DNA from: Deltaproteobacteria bacterium
Lineage (GTDB): Bacteria; Desulfobacterota; DSM-4660; Desulfatiglandales; HGW-15
Direction of reading: 5' to 3'
Assembly: GCA_019308525.1 (NCBI GenBank)
Contig: JAFDIC010000209.1
Coordinates: forward strand, 1-7,056
Length of the DNA: 7,056 bases
Part shown: piece by piece, positions 1-6,834 of the stretch
Layout: the number at the start of each line of letters is the position of its first letter
Numbering within the stretch: position 1 is the stretch's first letter
Program-made: the position numbers and the translations under genes
The notes under the pieces: generated by a model
What the model was told of the DNA's origin: nothing
What the model saw: only the letters and a program-made list of their open reading frames with translations
The model's database searches: none

Positions 1-1
1 C

Positions 2-229
2 CTCCATGTGGAAGTGATATTGCCGGTAGAGATGCTCGGGTCGATCAAGAAAGGCATGATTGCAACCGTCAGGCCTGAGAGCCCTGTTAGTGGAGCCTAC
101 AAGGCAAAGGTCTTGGTGGTTGACAAGGTGGTTGATGCTGCAAGCGGTACGTTCCGCGTGCGTCTGGAACTCCCCAATCCCAAGTTCCAGATCCCTCCCG
201 GCCTGAAGTGCAAAGTCATCTTTCCGTAA
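2..229 (+). CDS. Periplasmic adaptor subunit of an RND/ABC-type efflux system (HlyD/MFP family), C-terminal fragment
   Basis: Only the last 75 codons lie in the window; the frame is open to the left edge and ends at TAA 227-229. The visible part reads as the beta-barrel end of a membrane-fusion protein: a strand with LHVEV and a VEMLGSIKKGM segment, a basic and proline-rich loop (VRPESPVSGAYKAKV), then VVDAASGTFRVRLELPNP and a terminal PPGLKCKVIF. The pattern 'VDxxSGTFxVRxxxxNP ... PPGLxxxV' is characteristic of adaptors that bridge an inner-membrane pump to an outer-membrane channel. The protein stops straight after the barrel, so it appears to lack the long membrane-proximal tail of AcrA-type adaptors. 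The GTG at 8 is internal and not a start. The pump type and substrate cannot be told from this fragment. The family call is fairly firm; the exact subfamily is not. Confidence 0.8.
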   Translation, partial: LHVEVILPVEMLGSIKKGMIATVRPESPVSGAYKAKVLVVDKVVDAASGTFRVRLELPNPKFQIPPGLKCKVIFP

Positions 230-251
230 AAGGGTGTTGCACGAAGCACCT

Positions 252-279
252 CATTGGCTCTGCTTCAAGTGGGCCAATG
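252..279 (+). terminator. Hairpin downstream of the efflux adaptor gene, possible weak terminator
   Basis: CATTGGC (252-258) pairs perfectly with GCCAATG (273-279). A U-G and a C-G pair extend the stem inward to 9 bp with a loop of about 10 nt. It lies 22 bases after the adaptor stop codon, where a terminator is expected. No T-run follows (CGGCATCATTC), so it would be inefficient as an intrinsic terminator. It could instead be an RNA 3'-end stabilising structure. Confidence 0.3.
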
Positions 280-334
280 CGGCATCATTCTTATGTGGCT
301 TTAGGAAAAAGCCTTCCGGAAGCCGTCCTATCGC

Positions 335-350
335 TGGCTCGCCCCTTGAG
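335..350 (+). promoter_or_regulatory. Weak sigma-54-like (-24/-12) site upstream of glnB
   Basis: TGGCTC-GCCCC-TTGAG resembles the RpoN consensus TGGCACRNNNNTTGCW. The GG and TTG elements are correctly spaced, but the near-invariant GC of the -12 box is GA and position 5 is T rather than A. PII genes are often RpoN-dependent, so the position is suggestive. The -12 mismatch makes this doubtful, and the transcript leader to glnB would be over 200 nt. Confidence 0.22.
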
Positions 351-408
351 TCCGTACTGATTCGCCCGGCCAGATGGAGCAGGCTGGAGCACGACACGGG
401 AAAAAGCA

Positions 409-437
409 TTGACATGGAATCCTATCCTGAATAGGAT
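409..437 (+). promoter_or_regulatory. Probable sigma-70 promoter for glnB-glnD
   Basis: A perfect -35 hexamer TTGACA (409-414) is followed after exactly 17 bp by TAGGAT (432-437), a 4/6 match to the -10 consensus. Transcription would start near 444, giving a leader of roughly 140 nt before glnB. It is the best promoter match in the gap. Confidence 0.5.
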
Positions 438-438
438 A
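423..438. promoter_or_regulatory. Palindrome over the glnB -10 box, candidate operator
   Basis: TATCCT-GAAT-AGGATA is a perfect 6+6 inverted repeat with a 4-base centre, and its right arm covers the -10 hexamer of the candidate promoter. That is the geometry of a repressor site. No cognate factor can be named from the sequence. A palindrome of this size can also arise by chance. Confidence 0.35.
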
Positions 439-452
439 ACGCTCCAGGTACT

Positions 453-539
453 ATGTGGAAAATCGTGCTGGAGTGGGGGTTCAGCCGGACACTGAACAGC
501 ATCCGGGAACTTCGTGGGCGGGTGGCCGAGGAAGCATAG
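453..539 (+). CDS. Doubtful 28-codon leader ORF upstream of glnB
   Basis: ATG at 453 to TAG at 537-539 encodes a 28-residue peptide beginning MWKIVLEWGFSR, with a charged, helix-prone C-terminal half. It begins only some 9 bases after the expected transcription start and has no clear ribosome-binding site (only AGG at 446-448). It matches no family I recognise. It may be a chance frame within the glnB leader. Confidence 0.12.
   Translation: MWKIVLEWGFSRTLNSIRELRGRVAEEA
479..497 (+). other. Inverted repeat in the glnB leader
   Basis: GTTCAG (479-484) and CTGAAC (492-497) are perfect inverted arms around a 7-nt centre CCGGACA. In RNA this gives a 6-bp hairpin; in DNA it could be a protein-binding half-site pair. 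It lies between the candidate promoter and the glnB start. It lacks the features of the glutamine riboswitch. Function unknown. Confidence 0.3.
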
Positions 540-923
<384 letters not shown>

Positions 924-933
924 GAAGAACTCC

Positions 934-3522
934 GTGGGATCAAAAGGGATTGTCAGGGATTTTCAGGGCCGAAGGAGAGATCTATTCAATAGGGCATTTG
1001 AAGAATTCTCAGGTCTGGCCCTCACACGGAAATATACCAGCCTCATGGACCGCTTCATCCGCTCCCTCCTCTCCTTTTCAAGCAATGACATACAGGGAAA
1101 GAGGGTTCTCAAGGAAAGGCTGGCCATAATCGCCCTGGGTAGTTATGGAAGACGGGAGCTCTGCTTGGCCTCCGATGTTGACCTGCTGGTCATCCACCGG
1201 GACAAGATATCACCCGATATCACAGCCGCCATCACCGGCGCCCTTTATCCGCTTTGGGACGCAAAACTGGACGTTGGACATGCTGTCTTGACCATACCCG
1301 AGTGCATTCGGCTGGCAATGCATGAATTCCGGTTCATGACATCGGTTATGGACGCAAGATTCCTGGCTGGCTCTCGATCTCTCTACCAACTCTTCCAGGA
1401 GGCTCTGTGGTCGAGAATTACGCGCGAGAGACGTTCATTCCTTAATAAGTTCCTCATATATCACCAAAAACGGAAAGACAAATATGACAGCCAGGGCTAT
1501 TTTGTGGAGCCGGATCTCAAGGAAGGGTTGGGCGGCCTGCGGGACCTCCATTTCGTGGCCTGGATGGCGAGGATATACTTCAGAGTGGAAGACTTGGGCG
1601 GACTCAGGAACTACGAGGCATTCTCACACCTGGATATACAGGGCCTCAACCGTTCCAAGAGCCACTTGCTAAAAGTGAGGAACCGTCTCCACCGTATGGC
1701 CGGTAGAAAGGAGGATCGACTCCTTCTCGAATCACAAAGGGACTTATCCATTGAGTTGGGCTACAGGGACAGGCCCAACATTTCGGGTCCTGAAAGATTC
1801 ATGAGGCAGGTCTATCGGGATATGAACAAGATCAGGTATGGCTGGGAGGAGTTCAGCACAAAGGCCATCGACATTCTAGATCACAAGCCCTTCGAACCTT
1901 CTCCGGCCAGGCTTCCAAAAGAATTCAGGATCTTGAAGGGTAATCTTGTACTAGGAAACAAGGGCCTCTTGTACAATGACCCCGTGCTGATTCTCAAGGG
2001 CTTTAGTGAAGCCAAGGACCGAGGGCTGCGTGTAGGCTCAGACTTTGTATGGGAGGCTAGAAAGACCATAGCGCAAAGGGGCAGGGATCTCCTGAAACAC
2101 CCGGATGCCTGTGATCTTTTCCTGGGCATCCTGACAGATCCCGTCAGTCCCAAGATTCCAAGGACAGCACTTGACATAGGGCTGGTGGATCTCTTTATCC
2201 CCGAGTTTCGCAAGATCAGGAATCTGGCCCAGTTCAGCTATTACCACGTGGAAACGGTGGACTTGCATTCACTCAAGACTCTTGAGGCAACAGGGGATAT
2301 TGCAAGGGGAGAGTTTGATGACAAATGGCCGGTGTTCAAGGAGGTCTATGATGAAATACAAGATCCCAGGTGCCTGTACCTGGCAGCCCTGCTGCACGAT
2401 ATCGGTAAAGGCTATCCAGGGGATCACACTCAAAAGGGCGCCAAGGCGGTGCCTCGCATCTTGAGGCGGCTGGGGATGGATGAAAAGACTATTGAGGTAA
2501 TAGTTCACCTTGTGAAACACCACCTGCTCCTGGTCCGGGTGTCCCAGAGAAGGGATTTGAACGAGGAGAGGACCTCCGTAGAGGTAGCTCAAATTCTCCG
2601 GGACCTCGAATCCCTCAAGCTCCTTTTCCTGTTGACCATTGCAGACAGCATAGCAACGGGTCCCATGGCACACAGCGATTGGAAGCTCGTTCTCTTCATA
2701 GAGCTTTATTTCAAGGTAAGGCATATCCTGGAGAGGGGGACCCTTGCATCTCCAGACGCCACCAGGCTTGTGGAGGAGAACAAGGAGAAAGTGTTCAAGG
2801 CACTTACTCCCCATTACAAAGACGAGGATATCCTGGACCTCATGGACCAAATATCTCCTCGCTATATTCTGAATACTCCACTGGGTGACATTATAGACCA
2901 CTTTGAGCTTGCCTTGAACTTGCATACCAATAACCTTGCATGGAAGCTGAGGAAGTTAAGAAACGCGCCGGTCACCAGGATCTTGCTCTGTACCCACGAC
3001 CGCCCCGGGCTTTTCAGGATGATGGTCGGGGTCTTCACCCTCAATGACATTGAGGTGCTTTCAGCCAGCATCTTTACTCTCAAAAACGGGCTGGCCTTCG
3101 ACACCTACGAGGTTACCAATCCCCTTGATCCCTATCGCGAAACAGAGCGGTGGGAAAAGATTCGCAGGGAAATTTCAATGACCCTCGAAGATCGTCTTCC
3201 CCTGGATGATCTGATAAGGAAGAAGGGCCGGAAGGTGATGAGGTTTACCGGGTGGCGGTCCCTGACCAAGAGGGTCAAGATCAAGAATGAGGTCTCTGAT
3301 TTTTTCACCACTATCGAGGTGGAGGCAGGCATAAGGGTGGGGCTCCTCTATGATTTGGCGAAGAAGATCTTCGCCCAGGGCCTCGACATTAGGTTCGCGA
3401 GGGTCAACAGTGACAGGGAGAGGATATACGGTGTCTTCTATGTCACGGATTCCGGAGGCCAAAAGATATACGACATGGATATGATCGAAAAGATTCGCTT
3501 GGAAGTCATATCCGTAATATGA
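934..3522 (+). CDS. glnD: Bifunctional [protein-PII] uridylyltransferase / uridylyl-removing enzyme
   Basis: GlnD is the cytoplasmic glutamine sensor: it adds UMP to PII Tyr51 at low glutamine and removes it at high glutamine. With the GTG start at 934 it has 862 residues, close to the 890 of E. coli. Domain order: nucleotidyltransferase with G-S-Y-G-R-x-E-L (69-76) and S-D-V-D-L (80-84, catalytic Asp81 and Asp83); the GlnD helical region with EPDLKEGLGGLRDLH (192-206); an HD hydrolase domain with His445, LLHDIGKG (His488-Asp489), a KHH segment near 529 and Asp571; and two C-terminal ACT domains (about 681-755 and 790-862). ACT1 keeps the D-R-P-G turn (689-692); ACT2 has I-R-V-G instead. The gene starts 10 bases after the glnB stop, so the two are surely co-transcribed. 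The frame is open upstream to an ATG at 847 inside glnB, but that extension is merely glnB's coding sequence read in another frame. GTG 934, with only AAGAAG before it, is favoured; ATG 1045 is a less likely alternative because it would cut the first helix. Confidence 0.95.
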   Translation: MGSKGIVRDFQGRRRDLFNRAFEEFSGLALTRKYTSLMDRFIRSLLSFSSNDIQGKRVLKERLAIIALGSYGRRELCLASDVDLLVIHRDKISPDITAAITGALYPLWDAKLDVGHAVLTIPECIRLAMHEFRFMTSVMDARFLAGSRSLYQLFQEALWSRITRERRSFLNKFLIYHQKRKDKYDSQGYFVEPDLKEGLGGLRDLHFVAWMARIYFRVEDLGGLRNYEAFSHLDIQGLNRSKSHLLKVRNRLHRMAGRKEDRLLLESQRDLSIELGYRDRPNISGPERFMRQVYRDMNKIRYGWEEFSTKAIDILDHKPFEPSPARLPKEFRILKGNLVLGNKGLLYNDPVLILKGFSEAKDRGLRVGSDFVWEARKTIAQRGRDLLKHPDACDLFLGILTDPVSPKIPRTALDIGLVDLFIPEFRKIRNLAQFSYYHVETVDLHSLKTLEATGDIARGEFDDKWPVFKEVYDEIQDPRCLYLAALLHDIGKGYPGDHTQKGAKAVPRILRRLGMDEKTIEVIVHLVKHHLLLVRVSQRRDLNEERTSVEVAQILRDLESLKLLFLLTIADSIATGPMAHSDWKLVLFIELYFKVRHILERGTLASPDATRLVEENKEKVFKALTPHYKDEDILDLMDQISPRYILNTPLGDIIDHFELALNLHTNNLAWKLRKLRNAPVTRILLCTHDRPGLFRMMVGVFTLNDIEVLSASIFTLKNGLAFDTYEVTNPLDPYRETERWEKIRREISMTLEDRLPLDDLIRKKGRKVMRFTGWRSLTKRVKIKNEVSDFFTTIEVEAGIRVGLLYDLAKKIFAQGLDIRFARVNSDRERIYGVFYVTDSGGQKIYDMDMIEKIRLEVISVI

Positions 3523-3592
3523 AAGGAGCATCCCGGTAGTCCTGGCGCCGAGAGTCCGAACATTCTGAATATCGAGTGGCATTTTGACTTCT

Positions 3593-3619
3593 TTGCTTTT
3601 TGCTCAAAAGTTATATAAT
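3593..3619 (+). promoter_or_regulatory. Probable promoter for the KaiC-like/HTH/cupin gene
   Basis: A perfect -10 hexamer TATAAT (3614-3619) lies in an AT-rich stretch, preceded by TTGCTT (3593-3598, spacer 15) or TTTGCT (3592-3597, spacer 16). A better -35 match, TTGACT at 3584-3589, is too far away (24 bp). Transcription would begin near 3626, about 115 nt before ATG 3741. The gene is therefore probably transcribed separately from glnB-glnD, although no terminator is visible after glnD. Confidence 0.45.
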
Positions 3620-3740
3620 TACCCCTGGAGCATATTATTTCTTTGCGGCATCCAGCGGATGTCTTGGGCCTGCAATAGAATGCCGTACTCCACACCTTCC
3701 ACCGGACCCATGCTTTCGGCTGGTGAGAGTAGGCGGTAGA

Positions 3741-5075
3741 ATGGCAGAGGAAAGGACAGGCAAGGAAGGAAAGGTTTTTGTGGGCATGGAAAGGCTCGCG
3801 ATCACATCTGGAGTAAGTTATCTGGATCATCTTCTGGGGGGACTTTTCATAGGGGATAACGTTGTGTGGCATGACGATGCAGGCAGCCTTGCAGCGATCT
3901 TCTGCCTGAATTTACTCAAGGCCTCAAAGACAGAGGGCAAGCCCCTTGTTTATGTCAGCTTTGATCGCTCCCCCAAGAATCTCTTGGACAAGCTGGGTCC
4001 CCTGGCTGAAGGTACCCATCTGACCATACTGGATTGTTTTACCTACGGCAAGGGAGAGGGGTCTGAAATCTTCCTCAAGTTCAGCGCTGAAAGGGGGCAT
4101 CCGTGCAATATCCAAGGGGTGGATGAACCCCGTAAGGTCGAAAGGGTCATGGACACCCTTTACCGTGTACACCGGGAATTGAACAATAGCGTCCGCTTCA
4201 TTTTCGAAAGCCTGACGGGCATGCAGGAACTGTGGGGGGGAGAAGAAGACCTGGCCAGGTTCTACGGCCATTCTTGCCCCCGCTTGTATGAACTGAATAC
4301 CGTGGCCTATTGGATTATGGAAAAGAGGGCCCATTCCCCTCGCCTGAGGGCCAAGATAAACCAGATAGCGCAGGTGGCAATCGATCTTTCAGTGAAGAGA
4401 GGGAGGACTTCCTTGACAATACTAAAAGCGGAGGATCGAAACGCGGACAACTTGAATCACCCCTTTTATTACTGGAGCGAGGGCCTTGATGTCACCTTTG
4501 ATAATGAAAAGAAGAAGGCGGGCAGGGTCAATCTGGGGGCGAAGTTGAAGGAATTACGTATAAGAAAAGGATTGTCCCAAACAGAGCTTGCGAAACTTGT
4601 GGGAGTTACATCGAGTACGATCTCCCAGATCGAGAGTAATTTGATATATCCCTCTTTGACTGCCCTCCTCAAGATGGCTGAAGTCCTCTCGGTTGATGTG
4701 AGCAGCTTTTTCAAGGACACAGCCGAGATCAAAGGCCGTGTGGTTTTCCCGGGAGGCGATTCTGTGGAAGTTAGTGGTCCGGCTTTTTCCCCTGAAGGCA
4801 TTAATGCAAGACGTCTCACCCCCATGGATTTTGACACAAAAGCCGAACCCTATCTCATTAAGATCCCGGCACATGCTAGCCTCTCGTCTCACTTTTTTGC
4901 CCACAAGGGAGAGGAGATCGGTTACCTCCTCTCTGGTCACCTGGAATTGAAGGTTGAGGAGAGGACTTACAGGGCCAAGGCCGGGGATATCATCTGTCTG
5001 ACTACCCAAATGCCTTCCAGGTGGGTCAATCCGGGGCCAGACAGGGTAAGCCTGCTCTGGTTCAAGATCAAATGA
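3741..5075 (+). CDS. KaiC/RecA-like (degenerate) - XRE helix-turn-helix - cupin fusion protein, probable transcriptional regulator
   Basis: 444 residues from ATG 3741, in three parts. (1) About 16-255: KaiC/RAD55-like fold, with a typical opening (ERLAITSGVSYLDHLLGG), the strand-loop GDNVVWHDDAGSLA where the P-loop should be, LVYVSFDRSP, and FIFESLTG at the Walker B place. The P-loop GKT is replaced by L-A-A (50-52), the usual E-E pair by D-R (75-76), and Walker B Asp by Glu156, so ATP hydrolysis is doubtful. (2) About 265-323: XRE/HTH_3 domain with the recognition region SQTELAKLVGVTSSTISQIE. (3) About 370-444: small cupin with H388-x3-E392-x6-G399, but Phe386 and Ser426 stand where metal-binding His are expected. 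HTH plus cupin is a common regulator layout (PuuR-like); the N-terminal KaiC-like domain is not. The open frame reaches TTG 3600, which precedes the likely transcription start. GTG 3780 or ATG 3786, after AAGGAAGGAAAGG (3762-3774), are alternative starts just ahead of the KaiC-like domain. No transmembrane segment is seen. DNA binding is a strong inference; ligand and targets are unknown. Confidence 0.85.
   Translation: MAEERTGKEGKVFVGMERLAITSGVSYLDHLLGGLFIGDNVVWHDDAGSLAAIFCLNLLKASKTEGKPLVYVSFDRSPKNLLDKLGPLAEGTHLTILDCFTYGKGEGSEIFLKFSAERGHPCNIQGVDEPRKVERVMDTLYRVHRELNNSVRFIFESLTGMQELWGGEEDLARFYGHSCPRLYELNTVAYWIMEKRAHSPRLRAKINQIAQVAIDLSVKRGRTSLTILKAEDRNADNLNHPFYYWSEGLDVTFDNEKKKAGRVNLGAKLKELRIRKGLSQTELAKLVGVTSSTISQIESNLIYPSLTALLKMAEVLSVDVSSFFKDTAEIKGRVVFPGGDSVEVSGPAFSPEGINARRLTPMDFDTKAEPYLIKIPAHASLSSHFFAHKGEEIGYLLSGHLELKVEERTYRAKAGDIICLTTQMPSRWVNPGPDRVSLLWFKIK
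3762..3774 (+). promoter_or_regulatory. Purine-rich Shine-Dalgarno-like tract inside the 5' end of the fusion gene
   Basis: AAGGAAGGAAAGG lies 5 bases before GTG 3780 and 11 before ATG 3786. It is a much better ribosome-binding site than anything in front of ATG 3741. It may mean the true protein begins at 3780/3786, giving 431 or 429 residues, still with the whole KaiC-like domain. The same bases would otherwise simply encode lysine- and glycine-rich residues. Confidence 0.35.
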
Positions 5076-5077
5076 CA

Positions 5078-5111
5078 AGGCCCTTCCCGCGACTATCTGC
5101 TGGAAGGACCT
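5078..5111 (-). terminator. Hairpin between the convergent genes, probable terminator of the glutamate-synthase-like gene
   Basis: AGGCCCTTCC (5078-5087) pairs with GGAAGGACCT (5102-5111) around a 14-nt loop. Read on the plus strand it has one C-A mismatch; read on the minus strand that position is a G-U wobble, so the 10-bp stem is unbroken. It begins 7 bases after the minus-strand stop codon and is followed there by TGTCATTTG, a poor U-run. This suggests it ends the minus-strand transcript, though it may serve both convergent genes. Confidence 0.5.
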
Positions 5112-5118
5112 CACCCTA

Positions 5119-6732
5119 TCAAAGAATGGAATAGGAGGAAGGGCTGTCCAGAATTTCCATGGCCTCCTGCCTGTAAGAGTCCATAAGGTAAGGGATACCT
5201 GTTACCTCGGCACACTCACGTGTCAAGGACATCAAGTCTTTGCGACTAATGGCATGGATCCTGAAGCATCGCGCCCCGGCCATCAGCTGTTGTAAGCCTA
5301 CCCTGAGTTTATCACAGAAACTGAAAATTCCCACTACTCCCAGAGGAATATTCTTCATTTCGTCATTGCCGACAATTTCTTTGACCCTTTCGTAGCATAC
5401 GAATATCTCTTCCGGGGTATTGCCGTAAGCAGACACGCTTTTGGGCAGGTCGTTGTTTTTGATCCACTTCTGGATATTTTTTCCAACGAATCCCGGAATC
5501 ATCATGGCCCTTCCCATGCACACCGCCTTCACGTGATTGTTCCCTAGGGCAATTGCTTTGAAGATGTGGTCTTCTGTTGAAAATCCCCCGGCAAACGCGA
5601 AGTCGCAGATATGAGTTTCACCCTTGCTCTTGAGGTAATCCGCGAATTCAACGGCAGCGGAGTGGAGGTAGATGCTTGGCATCCCCCATTCTTCCATCAT
5701 TCGCCAGGGGCTCATGCCGGTGCCGCCCGGGGCGCCGTCAATGGTGAGCAGGTCTAAGCTAGCCTGGGTGCCCCACTTGATGGCCATGGCCAGTTCCCTG
5801 AGGCCGTATGCACCGGTCTTCAGGGTGATTCTCTTGAAGCCCAGATCCCTCAAGCGTTGCACCTCGGCAAGGAAGGTTTCCTGGTCAATGAAACCCAGCC
5901 GGGAATGCCTCTCAAATTCCTTAATGGCTCCTGTCTTGAAGGCCCTCTGGTTTACTTCCAGGGATGGATCCGGGGTTACGATATACCCCCTCCGCTGGAG
6001 TTCAAGGGCCCTGTCCAGCGAATCGACCTTTATCTCTCCTCCAATGGACTTAGCCCCCTGCCCCCACTTTAGCTCGATGGTATCAATTCCATGCTTCTCC
6101 AGTATATATTCGGCCACTCCAAGCCGGGTGTCTTCCACATTCATCTGGACCAGTATTTCACCAAACCCATGGTGGTAACGTTTGTAGGTTTCGATCCTCC
6201 TGTCCATTTCAGGGGATTTCTTTATCTTGTTGTTTTCGTTCAGTTCCAATTCGGGGTCAACACCGCAGACGTTTTCCCCGCAGACAATCGTTATTCCGGA
6301 AAGAGCAGCCCCTATGGCAAAGGAATCCCAGTTTTTCCTGGCAATGTCCGTAGACCCAAGGGCGCCGGTAAAGACGGGAACCTTCATCTTTACCTTGTGA
6401 TCCCAGCCGTAGGCAGTCTCGGTGTTGACCTTGGGGAAGATGGCCGTGTCTGGTGACCCGTGAACGACCCCGAGCCCCTTTGTTCCCATGGCGTAACCAT
6501 GGATATTGAGATGGGAATAATCAACAGGGTAGTTTTTGTCGGCCCCGGCGGTAACGTCCCCGAAGGGGGAAGGATAGATGACTTCTCTTCCCCTGAAGGA
6601 AGCCTTGAAGACTTCACAATTTCCCCTGCACCCGTCCACGCAGCGCGAACACAACCCTGACATGGGCACCACATTCTTGGATCGGTTAAAGGTTTGTGAT
6701 ACGTCGTTGGCATTTGGTCTTTGTAGATTCAT
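5119..6732 (-). CDS. FMN-binding glutamate synthase family protein (stand-alone GltS domain, with N-terminal cysteine cluster)
   Basis: 537 residues from ATG 6732. The body is the FMN-barrel synthase domain of glutamate synthase: KWGQGAKSIGGEIK (about 222-235, matching the GltB GAKPGEGG loop), the signature DGAPGGTGMSP (332-342, matching GltB HDGGTGAS), then FAFAGGFST (378-386) and AVCMGRAMM (403-411) for the flavin phosphate end of the barrel. There is no N-terminal glutaminase domain and no canonical C-x5-C-x4-C 3Fe-4S motif of bacterial GltB. Instead the N-terminus carries C28-x2-C31-x3-C35-x3-C39 within GLCSRCVDGCRGNC, which could hold an iron-sulphur cluster, followed by GREVIYPSPFGDVTAG. 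The family occurs in anaerobes and archaea and is usually annotated as glutamate-synthase-related. Making glutamate from ammonia and 2-oxoglutarate, or with a separate glutaminase or electron donor, is possible but unproved. The in-frame GTG at 6744 lies inside the ribosome-binding site and is not the start. The gene is convergent with the fusion-protein gene. Confidence 0.88.
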   Translation of the reverse strand: MNLQRPNANDVSQTFNRSKNVVPMSGLCSRCVDGCRGNCEVFKASFRGREVIYPSPFGDVTAGADKNYPVDYSHLNIHGYAMGTKGLGVVHGSPDTAIFPKVNTETAYGWDHKVKMKVPVFTGALGSTDIARKNWDSFAIGAALSGITIVCGENVCGVDPELELNENNKIKKSPEMDRRIETYKRYHHGFGEILVQMNVEDTRLGVAEYILEKHGIDTIELKWGQGAKSIGGEIKVDSLDRALELQRRGYIVTPDPSLEVNQRAFKTGAIKEFERHSRLGFIDQETFLAEVQRLRDLGFKRITLKTGAYGLRELAMAIKWGTQASLDLLTIDGAPGGTGMSPWRMMEEWGMPSIYLHSAAVEFADYLKSKGETHICDFAFAGGFSTEDHIFKAIALGNNHVKAVCMGRAMMIPGFVGKNIQKWIKNNDLPKSVSAYGNTPEEIFVCYERVKEIVGNDEMKNIPLGVVGIFSFCDKLRVGLQQLMAGARCFRIHAISRKDLMSLTRECAEVTGIPYLMDSYRQEAMEILDSPSSYSIL

Positions 6733-6743
6733 GGTAATATGCA

Positions 6744-6749
6744 CCTCCT
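6744..6749 (-). promoter_or_regulatory. Strong ribosome-binding site of the glutamate-synthase-like gene
   Basis: On the minus strand AGGAGG (6749-6744, continuing as TG) lies 11 bases before ATG 6732. An in-frame GTG begins within this same sequence at 6744, so it is excluded as the start. ATG 6732 removes four residues from the longest open frame. Confidence 0.7.
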
Positions 6750-6797
6750 GTTAGAATAAGAATTCAATCATTACTGCCCAAGATCTTTGTAAATGAG

Positions 6798-6827
6798 ATT
6801 ATTGTGGCGAACACAGGGCATTCACAA
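6798..6827 (-). promoter_or_regulatory. Candidate promoter for the glutamate-synthase-like gene
   Basis: On the minus strand, TTGTGA (6827-6822; 4/6 to TTGACA) is followed after 18 bp by AATAAT (6803-6798; 5/6 to TATAAT). The transcript would start near 6791, leaving a leader of about 59 nt before ATG 6732. It sits immediately downstream of the palindromic repeat pair. Confidence 0.35.
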
Positions 6828-6834
6828 CCACCTT

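Noticed and set aside
2269..2925. Long open minus-strand frame of 218 codons inside glnD
   Set aside because: It is antisense to a well-conserved coding region, has no family resemblance and no ribosome-binding site; it is a coding-strand shadow.
3584..3619. TTGACT at 3584-3589 as the -35 box for TATAAT 3614-3619
   Set aside because: The spacer is 24 bp, too long for a sigma-70 promoter; the poorer TTGCTT or TTTGCT boxes with 15-16 bp spacing fit better.
3600..3740. TTG start at 3600 giving a 491-residue fusion protein
   Set aside because: It lies upstream of the likely TATAAT-driven transcription start, has no ribosome-binding site, and the added 47 residues show no domain.
5672..6178. Plus-strand open frame of 168 codons inside the glutamate-synthase-like gene
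   Set aside because: It is antisense to clear synthase motifs and yields a low-complexity, serine/proline-rich peptide typical of shadows.
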